Part shown: positions 26,821 to 35,131 of the stretch, one piece after another
How the letters are laid out: each line of letters begins with the position of its first letter
Position numbering within the stretch: the stretch's first letter is position 1
NCBI RefSeq assembly: GCF_003865035.1
Contig: NZ_BHVZ01000004.1
Coordinates: forward strand, 62,001 to 126,000
Length of the DNA stretch: 64,000 nucleotides
From: Anaerotignum faecicola
GTDB lineage: Bacteria > Bacillota > Clostridia > Lachnospirales > Anaerotignaceae
Reading direction: 5' to 3'
Notes under the pieces: generated by a model
What the model saw: only the letters and a program-made list of their open reading frames with translations
What the model was told of the DNA's origin: nothing
Databases searched by the model: none
Program-made: the position numbers and the translations under genes

Positions 26821-28120
26821 TATGCTCCACCCGATGCTGGAGCTTTCCATCTCTATCCCCGCTATCATTCTGTGCTTTCTACCGATGAAAAACCATCTGA
26901 ACGGCAAGGGAAGGCTCCTCTTGCTGTGGGGCATTCCCACTTTGATTTTGTGGTGTGTAGGGGCGGGCTGGCTCTGCTGGCGGCTTCGTTATAGCACAAA
27001 GCTCTGTATGCTTTTGACGCAGGCATTGCTTCTGCTGTTCTATTGCAAAGCAGTTCCGCTATCTCGGTGGAAAACCGTCAACGTATTTCTGGCAGTTTGC
27101 GGTGTATTTTCCAGCATGTATAATCTGGCAATTCTGATAGATGCCACTCTGTTTCGGCGGAGTGGTGCAGTTGCGCTTTCCCTAAACAGTACCATTCTTT
27201 ATGTCCTGCTGTGCTGGCTGTTGCTGGGGGTTTTATGCTACCCTGCCACACACGCCGCCCGTTGGCTGTTGGATGAGGTGGAAACGCCGGAAACCTGGTA
27301 TATATTCTGGATATTGCCGTTGGTGTTCTGGTGTCTGAATACCACCCTTCGCCCCAGGAAATATTCCACGCTTTATACCAACCGTGTGATGCACTTCTAT
27401 CCGATTTTAATTCTTGCACTTCTGGGGCTGATGCTGCTTTATTATGCCCTGTTTTACTGGATGGCAAGAGGGATTGCCAAAAATATCCGTCTGTCACAGG
27501 AAAACAAACTGCTGCAAATGCAAACTGCCCAGTATCGCACTCTGCAAAAGAGTATTGCCGACACCCGCCGTGCCAGACATGATTTGCATCAGCATTTCAA
27601 GGCATTGCAGGGCTGTGTGGAAAGCGGCGATATCTCCAAAGTGGCGGCCTATGTGAAAGCATACGGAGAAAGTCTGCCACCCGATACAATTCATCCATTT
27701 TGCAAAAATTATGCTGTGGATGCCATTCTGCACCACTATGCAGAGCAGGCCCTTCTCCAAAAAACCGATTTGGAGGCTGTGGTTCAAATGGAGGAGCAGA
27801 CGATTATTCCGGAGCCGGAGTTCTGTTCGCTTTTGGGAAACCTTCTGGAAAATGCCCTTGATGCCTGCGCCGCCTCCAAAACACCACGCTTCATCCGTCT
27901 GCACATTCGCCAGCAGGGAAGCCTTTATCTGACGATGGATAACACCAGCGACCAACCGCCGCTCTCCGATGAAAAACGGCTCATTTCCTCCAAGCACGAT
28001 GGCTTTGGGATTGGGACGGAATCTGTACGAATGACCGCGGAACGCTATAATGGGGATGCTCGTTTTGAATGGAGGGAAGGAGTATTCTATGCCTCGGTTA
28101 TGCTTTCCTCTGCTGACTGA
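26807..28120 (+). CDS. GHKL sensor histidine kinase (AgrC-like)
   Basis: 437 residues. About six hydrophobic helices occupy residues 10-220. A coiled-coil linker (QENKLLQMQT) leads to the phosphoacceptor region RRARHDLHQH, with His258 the likely site. The ATPase domain shows an N-box (LENALDAC near 345) and a G-box (GFGIGTESV near 405). It lacks a HisKA domain, as is usual for the AgrC/DUF4118-free GHKL group paired with LytTR regulators. The gene overlaps the regulator gene. No AgrB/AgrD-like peptide genes are seen nearby, so the signal is unknown. Confidence 0.88.
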   Translation: MELYDMLHPMLELSISIPAIILCFLPMKNHLNGKGRLLLLWGIPTLILWCVGAGWLCWRLRYSTKLCMLLTQALLLLFYCKAVPLSRWKTVNVFLAVCGVFSSMYNLAILIDATLFRRSGAVALSLNSTILYVLLCWLLLGVLCYPATHAARWLLDEVETPETWYIFWILPLVFWCLNTTLRPRKYSTLYTNRVMHFYPILILALLGLMLLYYALFYWMARGIAKNIRLSQENKLLQMQTAQYRTLQKSIADTRRARHDLHQHFKALQGCVESGDISKVAAYVKAYGESLPPDTIHPFCKNYAVDAILHHYAEQALLQKTDLEAVVQMEEQTIIPEPEFCSLLGNLLENALDACAASKTPRFIRLHIRQQGSLYLTMDNTSDQPPLSDEKRLISSKHDGFGIGTESVRMTAERYNGDARFEWREGVFYASVMLSSAD

Positions 28121-28196
28121 CAGAATCCCCCTTCTGTGCATCAAACGGTTTTTTTCGGAAAATTTTATAAAAAATCGGAATTTCCTATAAAGGCAC

Positions 28197-28231
28197 AAGA
28201 AAACGGTTAATTTATAATCAACCGTTTTCTT
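28197..28231 (+). terminator. Terminator of the two-component operon
   Basis: AAGAAAACGGTT and AACCGTTTTCTT form a perfect 12-bp stem 77 bases after the kinase stop. The central part closely resembles the hairpin at 35062-35092. Confidence 0.65.
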
Positions 28232-28280
28232 ACTAAGCTATAATTTTTCTTTTATATCTGTCACAAAACCATTTCTATAT

Positions 28281-28425
28281 TCACTCCAAATCTCTCTCAC
28301 CCTCTAAAAGCTCCTTGGTCTTTCCGACTAGATATAATGGAATATTGGTAATATTACCGTCCTTTCTATATCCTATTTTTGAAAATTTGACTGCATATTG
28401 AGGGTGATTGTCTACAACACATTCA
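28281..28425 (-). pseudogene. C-terminal remnant, probably of a DUF4143-type ATPase
   Basis: About 47 codons end at a TGA at 28281. They read in a coding-like way (NHPQYAVKFSKIGYR, then ITNIPLYLVGK), matching the C-terminal strand pattern of DUF4143 proteins in general form. Nothing of the AAA part is left. The rest of 28232-28572 shows no other gene. Confidence 0.4.
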
Positions 28426-28572
28426 TCCAATTACCTTCTTTCAAAATTAAAATTGACTTTCATGCCCTCAATTACAATGTTCCAGAGCATAAAAGTCAAT
28501 TACACTTATTTCAATATTTTCCTCATCACGTTATCCGTATTCTTCTTTTTTGACTCCTTATACCCTACCGTT

Positions 28573-29772
28573 TTACCACTGTGATGAAAGAAGAAAATCT
28601 GACAAATGGACAATTTTAATACCATTTTCAATTCCCACATCCAAATCATTTAAAGTAACAACATACTTAGGATAGTGGTCTTTAATTTCCATTAGATTTC
28701 CCACTTCACGATCAGACTTTTCCGGAAGCTGCACACACACCTGCACATATATCTTCTCATCTCGTCGGATTGCCACAAAATCTATTTCCTTGGTATCGTT
28801 CTTTCCGATAAAAACATCATATCCTCGCCGTTTTAATTCAAGAAAAACTATATTTTCTATTACTCCGTCCAGCATTTTGCGATTATACCCCATGAGAGCA
28901 TATTTAAGAGAAAAGTCAGCCAGATAATACTTCTCCTGTGTTTTCAAAATACTTTTTCCTTGTAAATCGTATCTTGCACAAGGATAAATGATGAATGCCT
29001 GTTCCAGCCATCTTAAATAATTATAAATACTCTCTACAGATATTTTTCTATGCTCATTTTTAAGAAAATTAGAAATAGAATTCGCAGAAAATGTTTTCCC
29101 TATATTTTCTATGACATACTTCACCACACGATCAAACAAATCCTGTTTATTGATGCGGTGTCGCTTCACTATATCACGAGAAACAACCGTATGATAAATG
29201 CCATTGACAATTTGATATGCCGGCTGCGTTTCATAATCTCCGATTGCAATTATCGGAAATCCACCAGAACAAATATACTCTTCAAGTAGCTCTCGTCTGG
29301 ACAATGTACTGTTCGCTTTGAAATCTAAATACTCCTGAAAAGATAATGTAAATACAGGAATCAAAACATACCGCCCTGTTAGATAAGTAGAAATCTCACT
29401 GGACATAAGTTTGGAGTTGGAGCCGGTTACATAAACATCCGCATTTGTACCTTCAAGCAAGCTATTAACTGCTTTCTCCCAACCTTTAATCTCTTGAATC
29501 TCATCCAGAAGTATATAACATTTCTCTTTTCCTGCAATTTCTGCAATAAGTTCATCATACATCTGCTTCGCTGTAATATTCTCAGGAATATCCATTTCTG
29601 TATATCTCTTCATTATAATACATGATTCCGGTACATTCCGGCTAAGTAATTCTTCTTTTAGCATTTCAAAAATAGTAGATTTTCCACAGCGTCGGATACC
29701 TGCAAGAATTTTTACCAGAGGTTGATTTATAAATGGTTTTATTGCTTCGATATAATCCGGTCTAAAAATCAT
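28573..29772 (-). CDS. ATP-binding protein, AAA_14/DUF4143 family
   Basis: 399 residues. Walker A GIRRCGKS is at 25-32 and Walker B CYILLDEIQE near 95-104. A VYVTGSNSKLM segment is the sensor-1 equivalent. The C-terminal DUF4143 part contains FVAIRRDEKIYVQVCVQL, the PD-(D/E)XK-like strand pair. It has the same architecture as the 5328-6680 gene but is only distantly similar to it. It is solitary, with coupled antitoxin-like partners absent. It lies within the repeat-bounded island, suggesting mobility. Confidence 0.88.
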   Translation of the reverse strand: MIFRPDYIEAIKPFINQPLVKILAGIRRCGKSTIFEMLKEELLSRNVPESCIIMKRYTEMDIPENITAKQMYDELIAEIAGKEKCYILLDEIQEIKGWEKAVNSLLEGTNADVYVTGSNSKLMSSEISTYLTGRYVLIPVFTLSFQEYLDFKANSTLSRRELLEEYICSGGFPIIAIGDYETQPAYQIVNGIYHTVVSRDIVKRHRINKQDLFDRVVKYVIENIGKTFSANSISNFLKNEHRKISVESIYNYLRWLEQAFIIYPCARYDLQGKSILKTQEKYYLADFSLKYALMGYNRKMLDGVIENIVFLELKRRGYDVFIGKNDTKEIDFVAIRRDEKIYVQVCVQLPEKSDREVGNLMEIKDHYPKYVVTLNDLDVGIENGIKIVHLSDFLLSSQW

Positions 29773-29858
29773 GTTATCATCACCTTTCTTATTTATTATA
29801 ACAAAAAACTATATAATTTAAAACATTTTTTCTGTTTACACCTTAAAAATTATAAGAA

Positions 29859-30497
29859 TTATGATAGTTTTATTGGTTCTTTCCCCACACACTTTCTCCA
29901 CCCTATTTCTTCTTTTATCTCTCTCTTATATTTGTAATAGGAATTTCTACTAATTCCAAACAGTTTTATAACCTCCTTATCCTTCAGCATACCGTTAAAG
30001 GACGAGGAATACTTATATATTTCCCGTTTTTTCTGCTTTGTACTTTCGTATTCAATTTTTGTGCCGGCAGCTCGTCCTATCTGCTTACCATTCAAACGAG
30101 CCGTTTCGATTCCCTCAATGGTTCTTCTCCGCAAATCCTTAACTTCCTTCTCTGCCTGCTCAAAACATATTTTTATCTGCTCCTTCGCAAGAGCCAGCAT
30201 ATACTTGTTTACACCTTCCAGAATATAATCTACAGTAGTACCTGTCATTTCAATGCCGGACTCCATTGCCTTCTTGTAGACACTGGTATTGATATGCGGC
30301 TCTTTGAGAAATACCAAATCAATTCCCCTATGATATAATTCTTCATAGGCTGTGAATCCTTCTTCCGCATCCCTCGACATACGGCTGACAGAATCAAAAA
30401 CGATTCTGTCCCCTTGTCGGACGTTCTTAATCAGCTTCAGCCACTTTTCCCTTCCTTCCATCTTCGTTCCCATATTAATGCAACACTTGTATAGCAA
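29859..30497 (-). pseudogene. Serine resolvase/invertase, N-terminally truncated
   Basis: Homology starts abruptly at GTKMEGREKW, which in intact small resolvases follows about 45 residues carrying the catalytic Ser. Here the upstream codons are unrelated, and the only start is a TTG without a ribosome binding site. The rest is well kept: RIVFDSVSRMSRDAEEG with the catalytic Arg residues, the long E helix, and a C-terminal HTH (VIKLFGISRNSYYKYKR). Without the catalytic Ser it cannot recombine DNA. The break lies about 40 bases from direct repeat copy B. Confidence 0.75.
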
Positions 30498-30538
30498 AAA
30501 ATTCTAAAAATCGAATGGGTGAGCATAGGCCCTCCCAT

Positions 30539-30672
30539 TTTTTTATACAAAGGAATACAGCCCCAGAGCACTTTGCCCCGGAGCTGCTGGATGAAAAATT
30601 TTATGAAAAGTAACTTTGAAAATATTATTTTCAAAGTCTAAAGGAAACTGTCACAAAAAATTGTGCTTAGCA
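30539..30672. repeat. Direct repeat, copy B (about 134 bp)
   Basis: Same orientation as 16698-16833, about 88% identical by eye, with the same hairpin (one G-T pair) and the same AT palindrome. It directly abuts the broken 5' end of the resolvase. This suggests the recombination that created the island used this sequence. Confidence 0.7.
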
Positions 30673-30717
30673 CCCCTTAAGCTGTTGCTCCTTAAAAGCT
30701 ACTACGAGGAATACCTC

Positions 30718-31713
30718 TCATGTGTCATAACTATCTTGGTGGTATGTATCTCCGGCATTTTCAAATAACTTATCTACAATTTTCAAAAAAACATCTAATT
30801 CTGTCTTTGATACAGCTATATCGTTTCCTTCAGTATCAGACATATGTTGATATACTCTGTCATCTTTATAAATAGCAAAATCCTTGATTTCTTCGTTTGT
30901 AACCCAAACTATTCGATACATAAAATTTGCTGTTGGTCTTAATACATTCTTTCCTGGGGATTCAACAATCTCCCCTTGGTTTAATAAATCAGACAATTCA
31001 TCGAGCACCAAATTGATATCAGCTTCATTCGTTATATATATATAATCCGATCCTTGCTGAATACAGATGAAATCCGCATCAAAATTATAACTCTCACCTT
31101 CATAACCATCTCTCTCGGTTGTTTTTTTCAAAAAATTACTACCGATCTTTTGAATATCTTCTTGAATTATATTGACATTAATAATTTTTTCAGAATCATT
31201 CCATGTTATATCGATCCTTGGGAATTTTTCAAATACATAACCATTATTTATTGCCATTCCAACAACCTGATGGCTTACAATAATAGAACCCCATGCTTTA
31301 TTTGTTGCTTTTTCTATATCAGCTAGCTTAAAATAATATCTTCCGTTCAAAAGAAAATACTCGGCTTCACTGCTAGAATCATCATAAATGAGTCTGCCTT
31401 TTTCCACTTTGACTTTAGCGGTCTGTTGGGTTAATTCTTTCAGCGGCTCGTTGGACGTGGGTATATCATAAGGATCTACCACCACACCTTTATTATCATT
31501 CTGGATTGCATATACTGCCATATCTAAATGGTTCATAATGTCTCTTATCCTAACAAAGTTGTATCCATTAATGTTATAGCACTGGATTGTCTGTATCTCG
31601 CCATTATTAAAACGCACCTGAGCATTATTCAATGTTGCATTGCTTGTATCCGATGCAGCATATACCGTTGTAGAAAATAATACTATACATAAGAAATATA
31701 AGATTTTTTTCAC
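30718..31713 (-). CDS. Secreted protein with copper-amine-oxidase-N-like region
   Basis: 331 residues from GTG 31713. A signal peptide of about 19 residues ends at VYA-A. Residues 25-80 (NGYNFVRIRDIMNHLDMAV) and 115-150 (LNGRYYFKLADIE) resemble the stalk-type repeats found at the end of the 19499 adhesin. The C-terminal half contains no recognised domain. It may bind the cell wall. It lies downstream of the inverted protease gene on the same strand and could be an accessory or inhibitor of it; that is not proven. Confidence 0.65.
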   Translation of the reverse strand: MKKILYFLCIVLFSTTVYAASDTSNATLNNAQVRFNNGEIQTIQCYNINGYNFVRIRDIMNHLDMAVYAIQNDNKGVVVDPYDIPTSNEPLKELTQQTAKVKVEKGRLIYDDSSSEAEYFLLNGRYYFKLADIEKATNKAWGSIIVSHQVVGMAINNGYVFEKFPRIDITWNDSEKIINVNIIQEDIQKIGSNFLKKTTERDGYEGESYNFDADFICIQQGSDYIYITNEADINLVLDELSDLLNQGEIVESPGKNVLRPTANFMYRIVWVTNEEIKDFAIYKDDRVYQHMSDTEGNDIAVSKTELDVFLKIVDKLFENAGDTYHQDSYDT

Positions 31714-31794
31714 TTCTCAACGTCGCTCCTTCACTATAAAATAAAAATAAGGAAATTGTCAGAAAAAATTTCTACATTTTTATTTCTTTATAAT

Positions 31795-32013
31795 TTAAAA
31801 CTTAACAGTTACTAACGTAAGCATCTTATCTTTGTCATACAGAATATATCTCACGCCAGAATTCCATCCATCTGCAATCATAAAATAAACATTTGTTTTA
31901 TTTGTATGAACGTATTCTTCATACCCAAATGTGTATACATAATGTGCACCATACAAGCTGCCTTTATCCAACTGAATAATTTGGCAAATCTGATTTTTTA
32001 CATTACTAGACAC
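31795..32013 (-). CDS. C-terminal exon-like piece of the C39-like protease
   Basis: About 70 codons starting after an in-frame stop. The piece contains the catalytic His region GAHYVYTFGYEEY and the YFMIADGWNSGVRYI strand typical of papain-like C39/C10 peptidases. The only start is a GTG with no ribosome binding site, so it is probably not translated on its own in this orientation. Confidence 0.6.
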   Translation of the reverse strand: MSSNVKNQICQIIQLDKGSLYGAHYVYTFGYEEYVHTNKTNVYFMIADGWNSGVRYILYDKDKMLTLVTVKF

Positions 32014-32437
32014 TTCTGATTATTCTGATATGTGGAAGGCAATATATAAAGCCTATGAAAAGAAGGCAGTAGTGCCCGTGTTTATTAAAGATCCTTCTCC
32101 AATGGAAGATGGCTATAAGTCTTTAAATATTAGAAATATTGTTGATTCTACGTTTGCACCATATAAAACAATGAATGATTTCGTTGGAAACATTGGGGAT
32201 TGTGGACCGGTTGCAGCAACCAATCTTATGATCATGGCAAAGCATTCTTTCGGTGAGGATGTTTTATTAGATGGAACAATCAAGAATGTATACGATGAAT
32301 TATTTAAAACAACGGGATGTGATCCCAAGAATGGAACATACCCTAATTTTCTGTCTTCTGGTATTAATCAGTATCTTACAAGTATTAATAAAAAATATAC
32401 AGGTGCAACAAGAGAATTTCAGTTTGTGAGTGATGTA
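31999..32437. other. Invertible segment with inverted repeats
   Basis: The ends are TACATTACT (31999-32007) and AGTGATGTA (32429-32437), complementary at 8 of 9 positions. Beyond them there is weaker inward similarity (TGA and ATTCT blocks). The plus-strand frame through the segment encodes the protease core. Swapping it end-for-end restores the minus-strand reading frame at both joints, which would be very unlikely by chance. Confidence 0.7.
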
Positions 32438-32503
32438 GGAGTAAATGGTATGTCTGTACTATTGTTATACGTATCGATACTTACGCTTTGTACTTCTTCT
32501 TGA
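32030..32503 (+). CDS. Inverted catalytic core of the protease (not expected to be expressed)
   Basis: A plus-strand frame of 157 codons. Residues about 1-133 are the protease core, including NIGDCGPVAATNLMIM with the catalytic Cys. The last ~20 codons are antisense to the minus-strand N-terminal part and are meaningless. No ribosome binding site precedes the ATG at 32030. The coding quality shows that this is a misplaced gene part rather than a real plus-strand gene. Confidence 0.5.
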   Translation: MWKAIYKAYEKKAVVPVFIKDPSPMEDGYKSLNIRNIVDSTFAPYKTMNDFVGNIGDCGPVAATNLMIMAKHSFGEDVLLDGTIKNVYDELFKTTGCDPKNGTYPNFLSSGINQYLTSINKKYTGATREFQFVSDVGVNGMSVLLLYVSILTLCTSS

Positions 32504-32952
32504 GTATTTAAATTTTTTACTGTACCAGTACCTTCATTAACCGCAAAATAATCATACCCGCCGACATAGTAAATTTCTTCATTTGCTTCAGCAGAATCTA
32601 AAAAACCTTTTTCATCAGAAAAGCTGTATTCAATGACAGGTGCATATTCTTCTTGCGCACCAATAACAATATATCCATGATAAGTATCCTTCTCATCTTC
32701 AATATCAAATTTGTATGCAGAAGGAACACCTTCGGTCTCATATATTGTCTTACTTAAAATCAAATTATAGTCATTTGGCAATTTTTCAATTATATCTTCA
32801 TTTTCTTCTCTTGAAAGCAGAAAATCATATGCAATTGCCATTGCCAAATCTTCGCTTACTACTTTATCATTAGACCCACTTGCAAACGCAGTTGATGTTC
32901 CACCCAACAACATTACCATAGATAATGCTATAGCCATAATTTTTTCTTTCAT
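32419..32952 (-). CDS. Signal peptide and propeptide of the protease (truncated product)
   Basis: 177 residues as it stands. The signal peptide covers about 1-24 (ending TAFAS). A pro-region then follows with the VSEDLAMAIAYDFL helix and a Y-HGYIVIGAQEEYAPVIEYS strand pair, like the SpeB/C10-type inhibitory propeptide. It has a good GGGAGGA ribosome binding site. After residue about 172 the frame enters the inverted segment and stops at TSLTN. In the present orientation a secreted propeptide alone could be made. Confidence 0.7.
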   Translation of the reverse strand: MKEKIMAIALSMVMLLGGTSTAFASGSNDKVVSEDLAMAIAYDFLLSREENEDIIEKLPNDYNLILSKTIYETEGVPSAYKFDIEDEKDTYHGYIVIGAQEEYAPVIEYSFSDEKGFLDSAEANEEIYYVGGYDYFAVNEGTGTVKNLNTQEEVQSVSIDTYNNSTDIPFTPTSLTN

Positions 32953-33185
32953 ATATTTTCCTCCCTCGTATAGAATAAATTTATAGAAAACAATAGGAAT
33001 TTATTGTATACTATATCTATCAATCCTGATTGAAACAGATTTTGTGTTAGCCGCACGATTCTGCCTTTTCATTCAGGATTTTTTTATCACCTCCATTACC
33101 GATTTTTTCTTACCATTCATAGCACCGCCTCCTCTCATTTATGTAATTTATAAAAAGCACTCATATTTAATAAATGCTATTTACC

Positions 33186-34574
33186 TTAATGTGTACATTT
33201 TGCCATAGTAACAGTATTGATTACATCACCTTTCCAAACAGTTCCACAAGTGCTGCATTTCTGCCCTTCATAGTATGTTGTAACACAAGAACCATTACTT
33301 TTTTTCTTATGTTCCTTTAAAGTAATGTCCACAAGTTTATGGGCATGTCTGGGTTCAACCTGCGCCTGCACCTGTTCCGGCACATCAGCCACTTCCCCCT
33401 GATAAATAATTTCGTATGTAATATCATCTGTATTGCACAGTTCAAATTCCACCAGACTGTCTTTATTTATATGTGTGTGACTTTCAAATTCTCCTTCCAT
33501 CTGAATATCATCAGCAGCTACTTCTTCCAATTCGCCCGCTTTTACAAATTCAACATTCTTAGAAAACAGCATATTTACAGGAACATCCAATTCCTTCGCC
33601 GATGCATTGCCACAAAACATTGCCACCATCGCAATCGTTGCGACTGTCACCTTTCCCAATCTGCTGTTCATACTGCACTTTTTCATAATCTTTATCATCC
33701 TCCACTTATAATTCTTTATCTCCAATCCTACAAAGCCAATGCTGAAAAATGTTCCTTTGCTTCTAGCCTGTTCCAGCTCCAGCACCTTTATAATCAGCTC
33801 GCAATATTTTCGTTTTTGCCCCTTTGTATATTTTTTTGTTACATCTTCATCACAGGCAGCTTCTGTCCATTCTGAAAGATTTTTCATTAAAAGGTAATAC
33901 AACGGGTTGAACCAATTCAGGCAATTTAAGAACAACACCAATAACTTCCGCAATAAATCCCGATGCTTCACATGATAAAACTCATGCTCTAAGATAAAAC
34001 CAATTTCTTCTTCATCAAAGAAAGCTATCATATAAGCAGGAATCACAATGTATCTTTTCCTTATACCGATTGTACATGGTGTAGATATATTGCAGCACCC
34101 AATCAGGCTTATGTTTGATACCTGATTACTGTCTTTAATCTTACAGAATGTTTTATGCCATAAATCATCCTGTACATAGAACATAGACTTTTTTACGGCA
34201 TACAACAGGCTGGCATATTTCCATACATAATAAACGAAAAAGCCAATAACTCCGATCAACCAAATGGTTCCAAGGTATTCCATGTGTATTTGCTCTCGCA
34301 CATTATATATAAAGCCATCATATCTGCTTATATCTTGATGTATCAATAGATCTGACTGAATAAAAGCCTTTTCACTGCCATCCCTTAGCGATACAACAAA
34401 ATACAGCGGTGTTACAAATGAGAATAGAGCTATTGTATTTACATAGACCATTGTCCTTGCCGAAGTCCACTTATATGCAATCTTTTCAAATGGTAAAAAA
34501 ATCGCACAGAATACAAATCCGCTGATAGATAACAATAATGCAACAATAAACGCTCGCTCAATTATCAAATTCAT
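33186..34574 (-). CDS. M56 (BlaR1/MecR1-like) membrane metallopeptidase sensor
   Basis: 462 residues. Four hydrophobic helices lie near 5-27, 42-62, 103-125 and 310-325. The zinc motif HEFYH is at 197-201, followed by HRDLL. After the last helix the external domain is not a penicillin-binding domain. It is a short, acidic region ending in a Cys-rich tail (CVTTYYEGQKCSTCGTVW and a final MAKCTH) that could bind metal. In the family the peptidase cleaves the partner BlaI repressor upon signal. The gene overlaps the blaI-like gene by 17 bases. The signal is unlikely to be a beta-lactam, given the missing sensor domain. Confidence 0.85.
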   Translation of the reverse strand: MNLIIERAFIVALLLSISGFVFCAIFLPFEKIAYKWTSARTMVYVNTIALFSFVTPLYFVVSLRDGSEKAFIQSDLLIHQDISRYDGFIYNVREQIHMEYLGTIWLIGVIGFFVYYVWKYASLLYAVKKSMFYVQDDLWHKTFCKIKDSNQVSNISLIGCCNISTPCTIGIRKRYIVIPAYMIAFFDEEEIGFILEHEFYHVKHRDLLRKLLVLFLNCLNWFNPLYYLLMKNLSEWTEAACDEDVTKKYTKGQKRKYCELIIKVLELEQARSKGTFFSIGFVGLEIKNYKWRMIKIMKKCSMNSRLGKVTVATIAMVAMFCGNASAKELDVPVNMLFSKNVEFVKAGELEEVAADDIQMEGEFESHTHINKDSLVEFELCNTDDITYEIIYQGEVADVPEQVQAQVEPRHAHKLVDITLKEHKKKSNGSCVTTYYEGQKCSTCGTVWKGDVINTVTMAKCTH

Positions 34575-34938
34575 CTAACCACGCCTTCAAATCATTCATA
34601 TCCTTCTTACTGATTTTGTCACTACCTCGGAAAGCAACCAGAAAATTTTTTAAGGAGCCGCCGAATTTGCTTTCTACAAAACCTTCTGCTTCCTTTGTTT
34701 CATATTGTTCTTTGCTTACCAGCGGAAAATAACAAAGCTTGTTCCCCTTTTTGGTTACTCCCAAGATACCCTTCGCTTCCAAACGTCTCAGGAATGTTGC
34801 TACGGTAGGGTATGTCCATTCTTCGCCTTCTTCGTTTAAAATTGCCAGCATTTCCGGCACTGTAATCATTGCTCCTGTTTTCCAGATATGATTCATTACC
34901 TTCATCTCTGCATTAGAAATACTCATATTTTCATCCAT
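34558..34938 (-). CDS. BlaI/MecI/CopY-family transcriptional repressor
   Basis: 126 residues. The winged helix covers about 5-80 (AEMKVMNHIWKTGAMITVPE, then WTYPTVATFLRRLEAKGIL and KKGNKLCYFPLV). The C-terminal helical dimerisation part holds the site at which the M56 partner would cut. It starts at ATG 34938, nine bases after AGGAGG. Two matching operator dyads overlap its own promoter, so the pair is autoregulated. The downstream secreted protease and stalk protein on the same strand might also be under its control. Confidence 0.9.
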   Translation of the reverse strand: MDENMSISNAEMKVMNHIWKTGAMITVPEMLAILNEEGEEWTYPTVATFLRRLEAKGILGVTKKGNKLCYFPLVSKEQYETKEAEGFVESKFGGSLKNFLVAFRGSDKISKKDMNDLKAWLDEFDN

Positions 34939-34957
34939 CTCATATCACCTCCTTCTG

Positions 34958-35004
34958 TTACGTCTTGTAATTTCATTCTATTACATCGTGTAATATTTTG
35001 TCAA
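34958..35004 (-). promoter_or_regulatory. Promoter with two BlaI-type operators
   Basis: On the minus strand the -35 TTGACA (34999-35004) and -10 TAGAAT (34975-34980) are 18 bases apart. One dyad, TTACATCGTGTAA (34981-34993), fills the spacer. A second, TTACGTCTTGTAA (34958-34970), lies just past the -10. Both contain the TTAC-TGTAA pattern of BlaI-family operators and are 23 bp apart. Repressor bound here would block polymerase. Confidence 0.75.
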
Positions 35005-35061
35005 CTACTTATTTTCTTTATAGACAATTTTTTCATATTTGGACAAAACACATAATTATAT

Positions 35062-35092
35062 AAAAAACGGCTGATTTATAATCAACCGTTTC
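35062..35092 (-). terminator. Rho-independent terminator
   Basis: AAACGGTTGATT and AATCAGCCGTTTTTT (minus strand) form a stem followed by a T run, about 40 bases after the stop of the gene at 35132. The loop and right arm match the hairpin at 28197-28231. Confidence 0.7.
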
Positions 35093-35131
35093 CTAATTTC
35101 TTCATTGTTTTCTCCTCTCTTTCAAACCGTT

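Larger units (their letters stand above)
31795..32952 (-). pseudogene. Secreted C39-like cysteine protease, OFF by internal inversion
   Basis: The minus strand carries the N-terminal part (signal peptide and propeptide, 32952 to about 32438) and the C-terminal part (His and Asn motifs, about 31998 to 31795). The part between lies inverted on the plus strand and holds the catalytic Cys. Total length is 1158 bases, exactly 386 codons. Rejoining across short inverted repeats gives one frame with no stop: PFTPT-LLDTSDY at one joint and EFQFVS-NVKNQI at the other. The catalytic residues would be Cys in GDCGPVAA, His in GAHYVYTFGY and Asn in DGWNSG. In this orientation no active enzyme can be made. 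Confidence 0.8.

Noticed and set aside
27494..28198. Minus-strand frame of 234 codons
   Set aside because: Antisense to the GHKL kinase; its motifs on the plus strand are intact, so this is a mirror frame.
33060..33125. Tiny minus-strand frame (about 15 codons, MNGKKKSVMEV) behind a GGAGG site
   Set aside because: It could be a leader or signalling peptide upstream of the protease, but there is no family match and nothing to support translation beyond the ribosome binding site.
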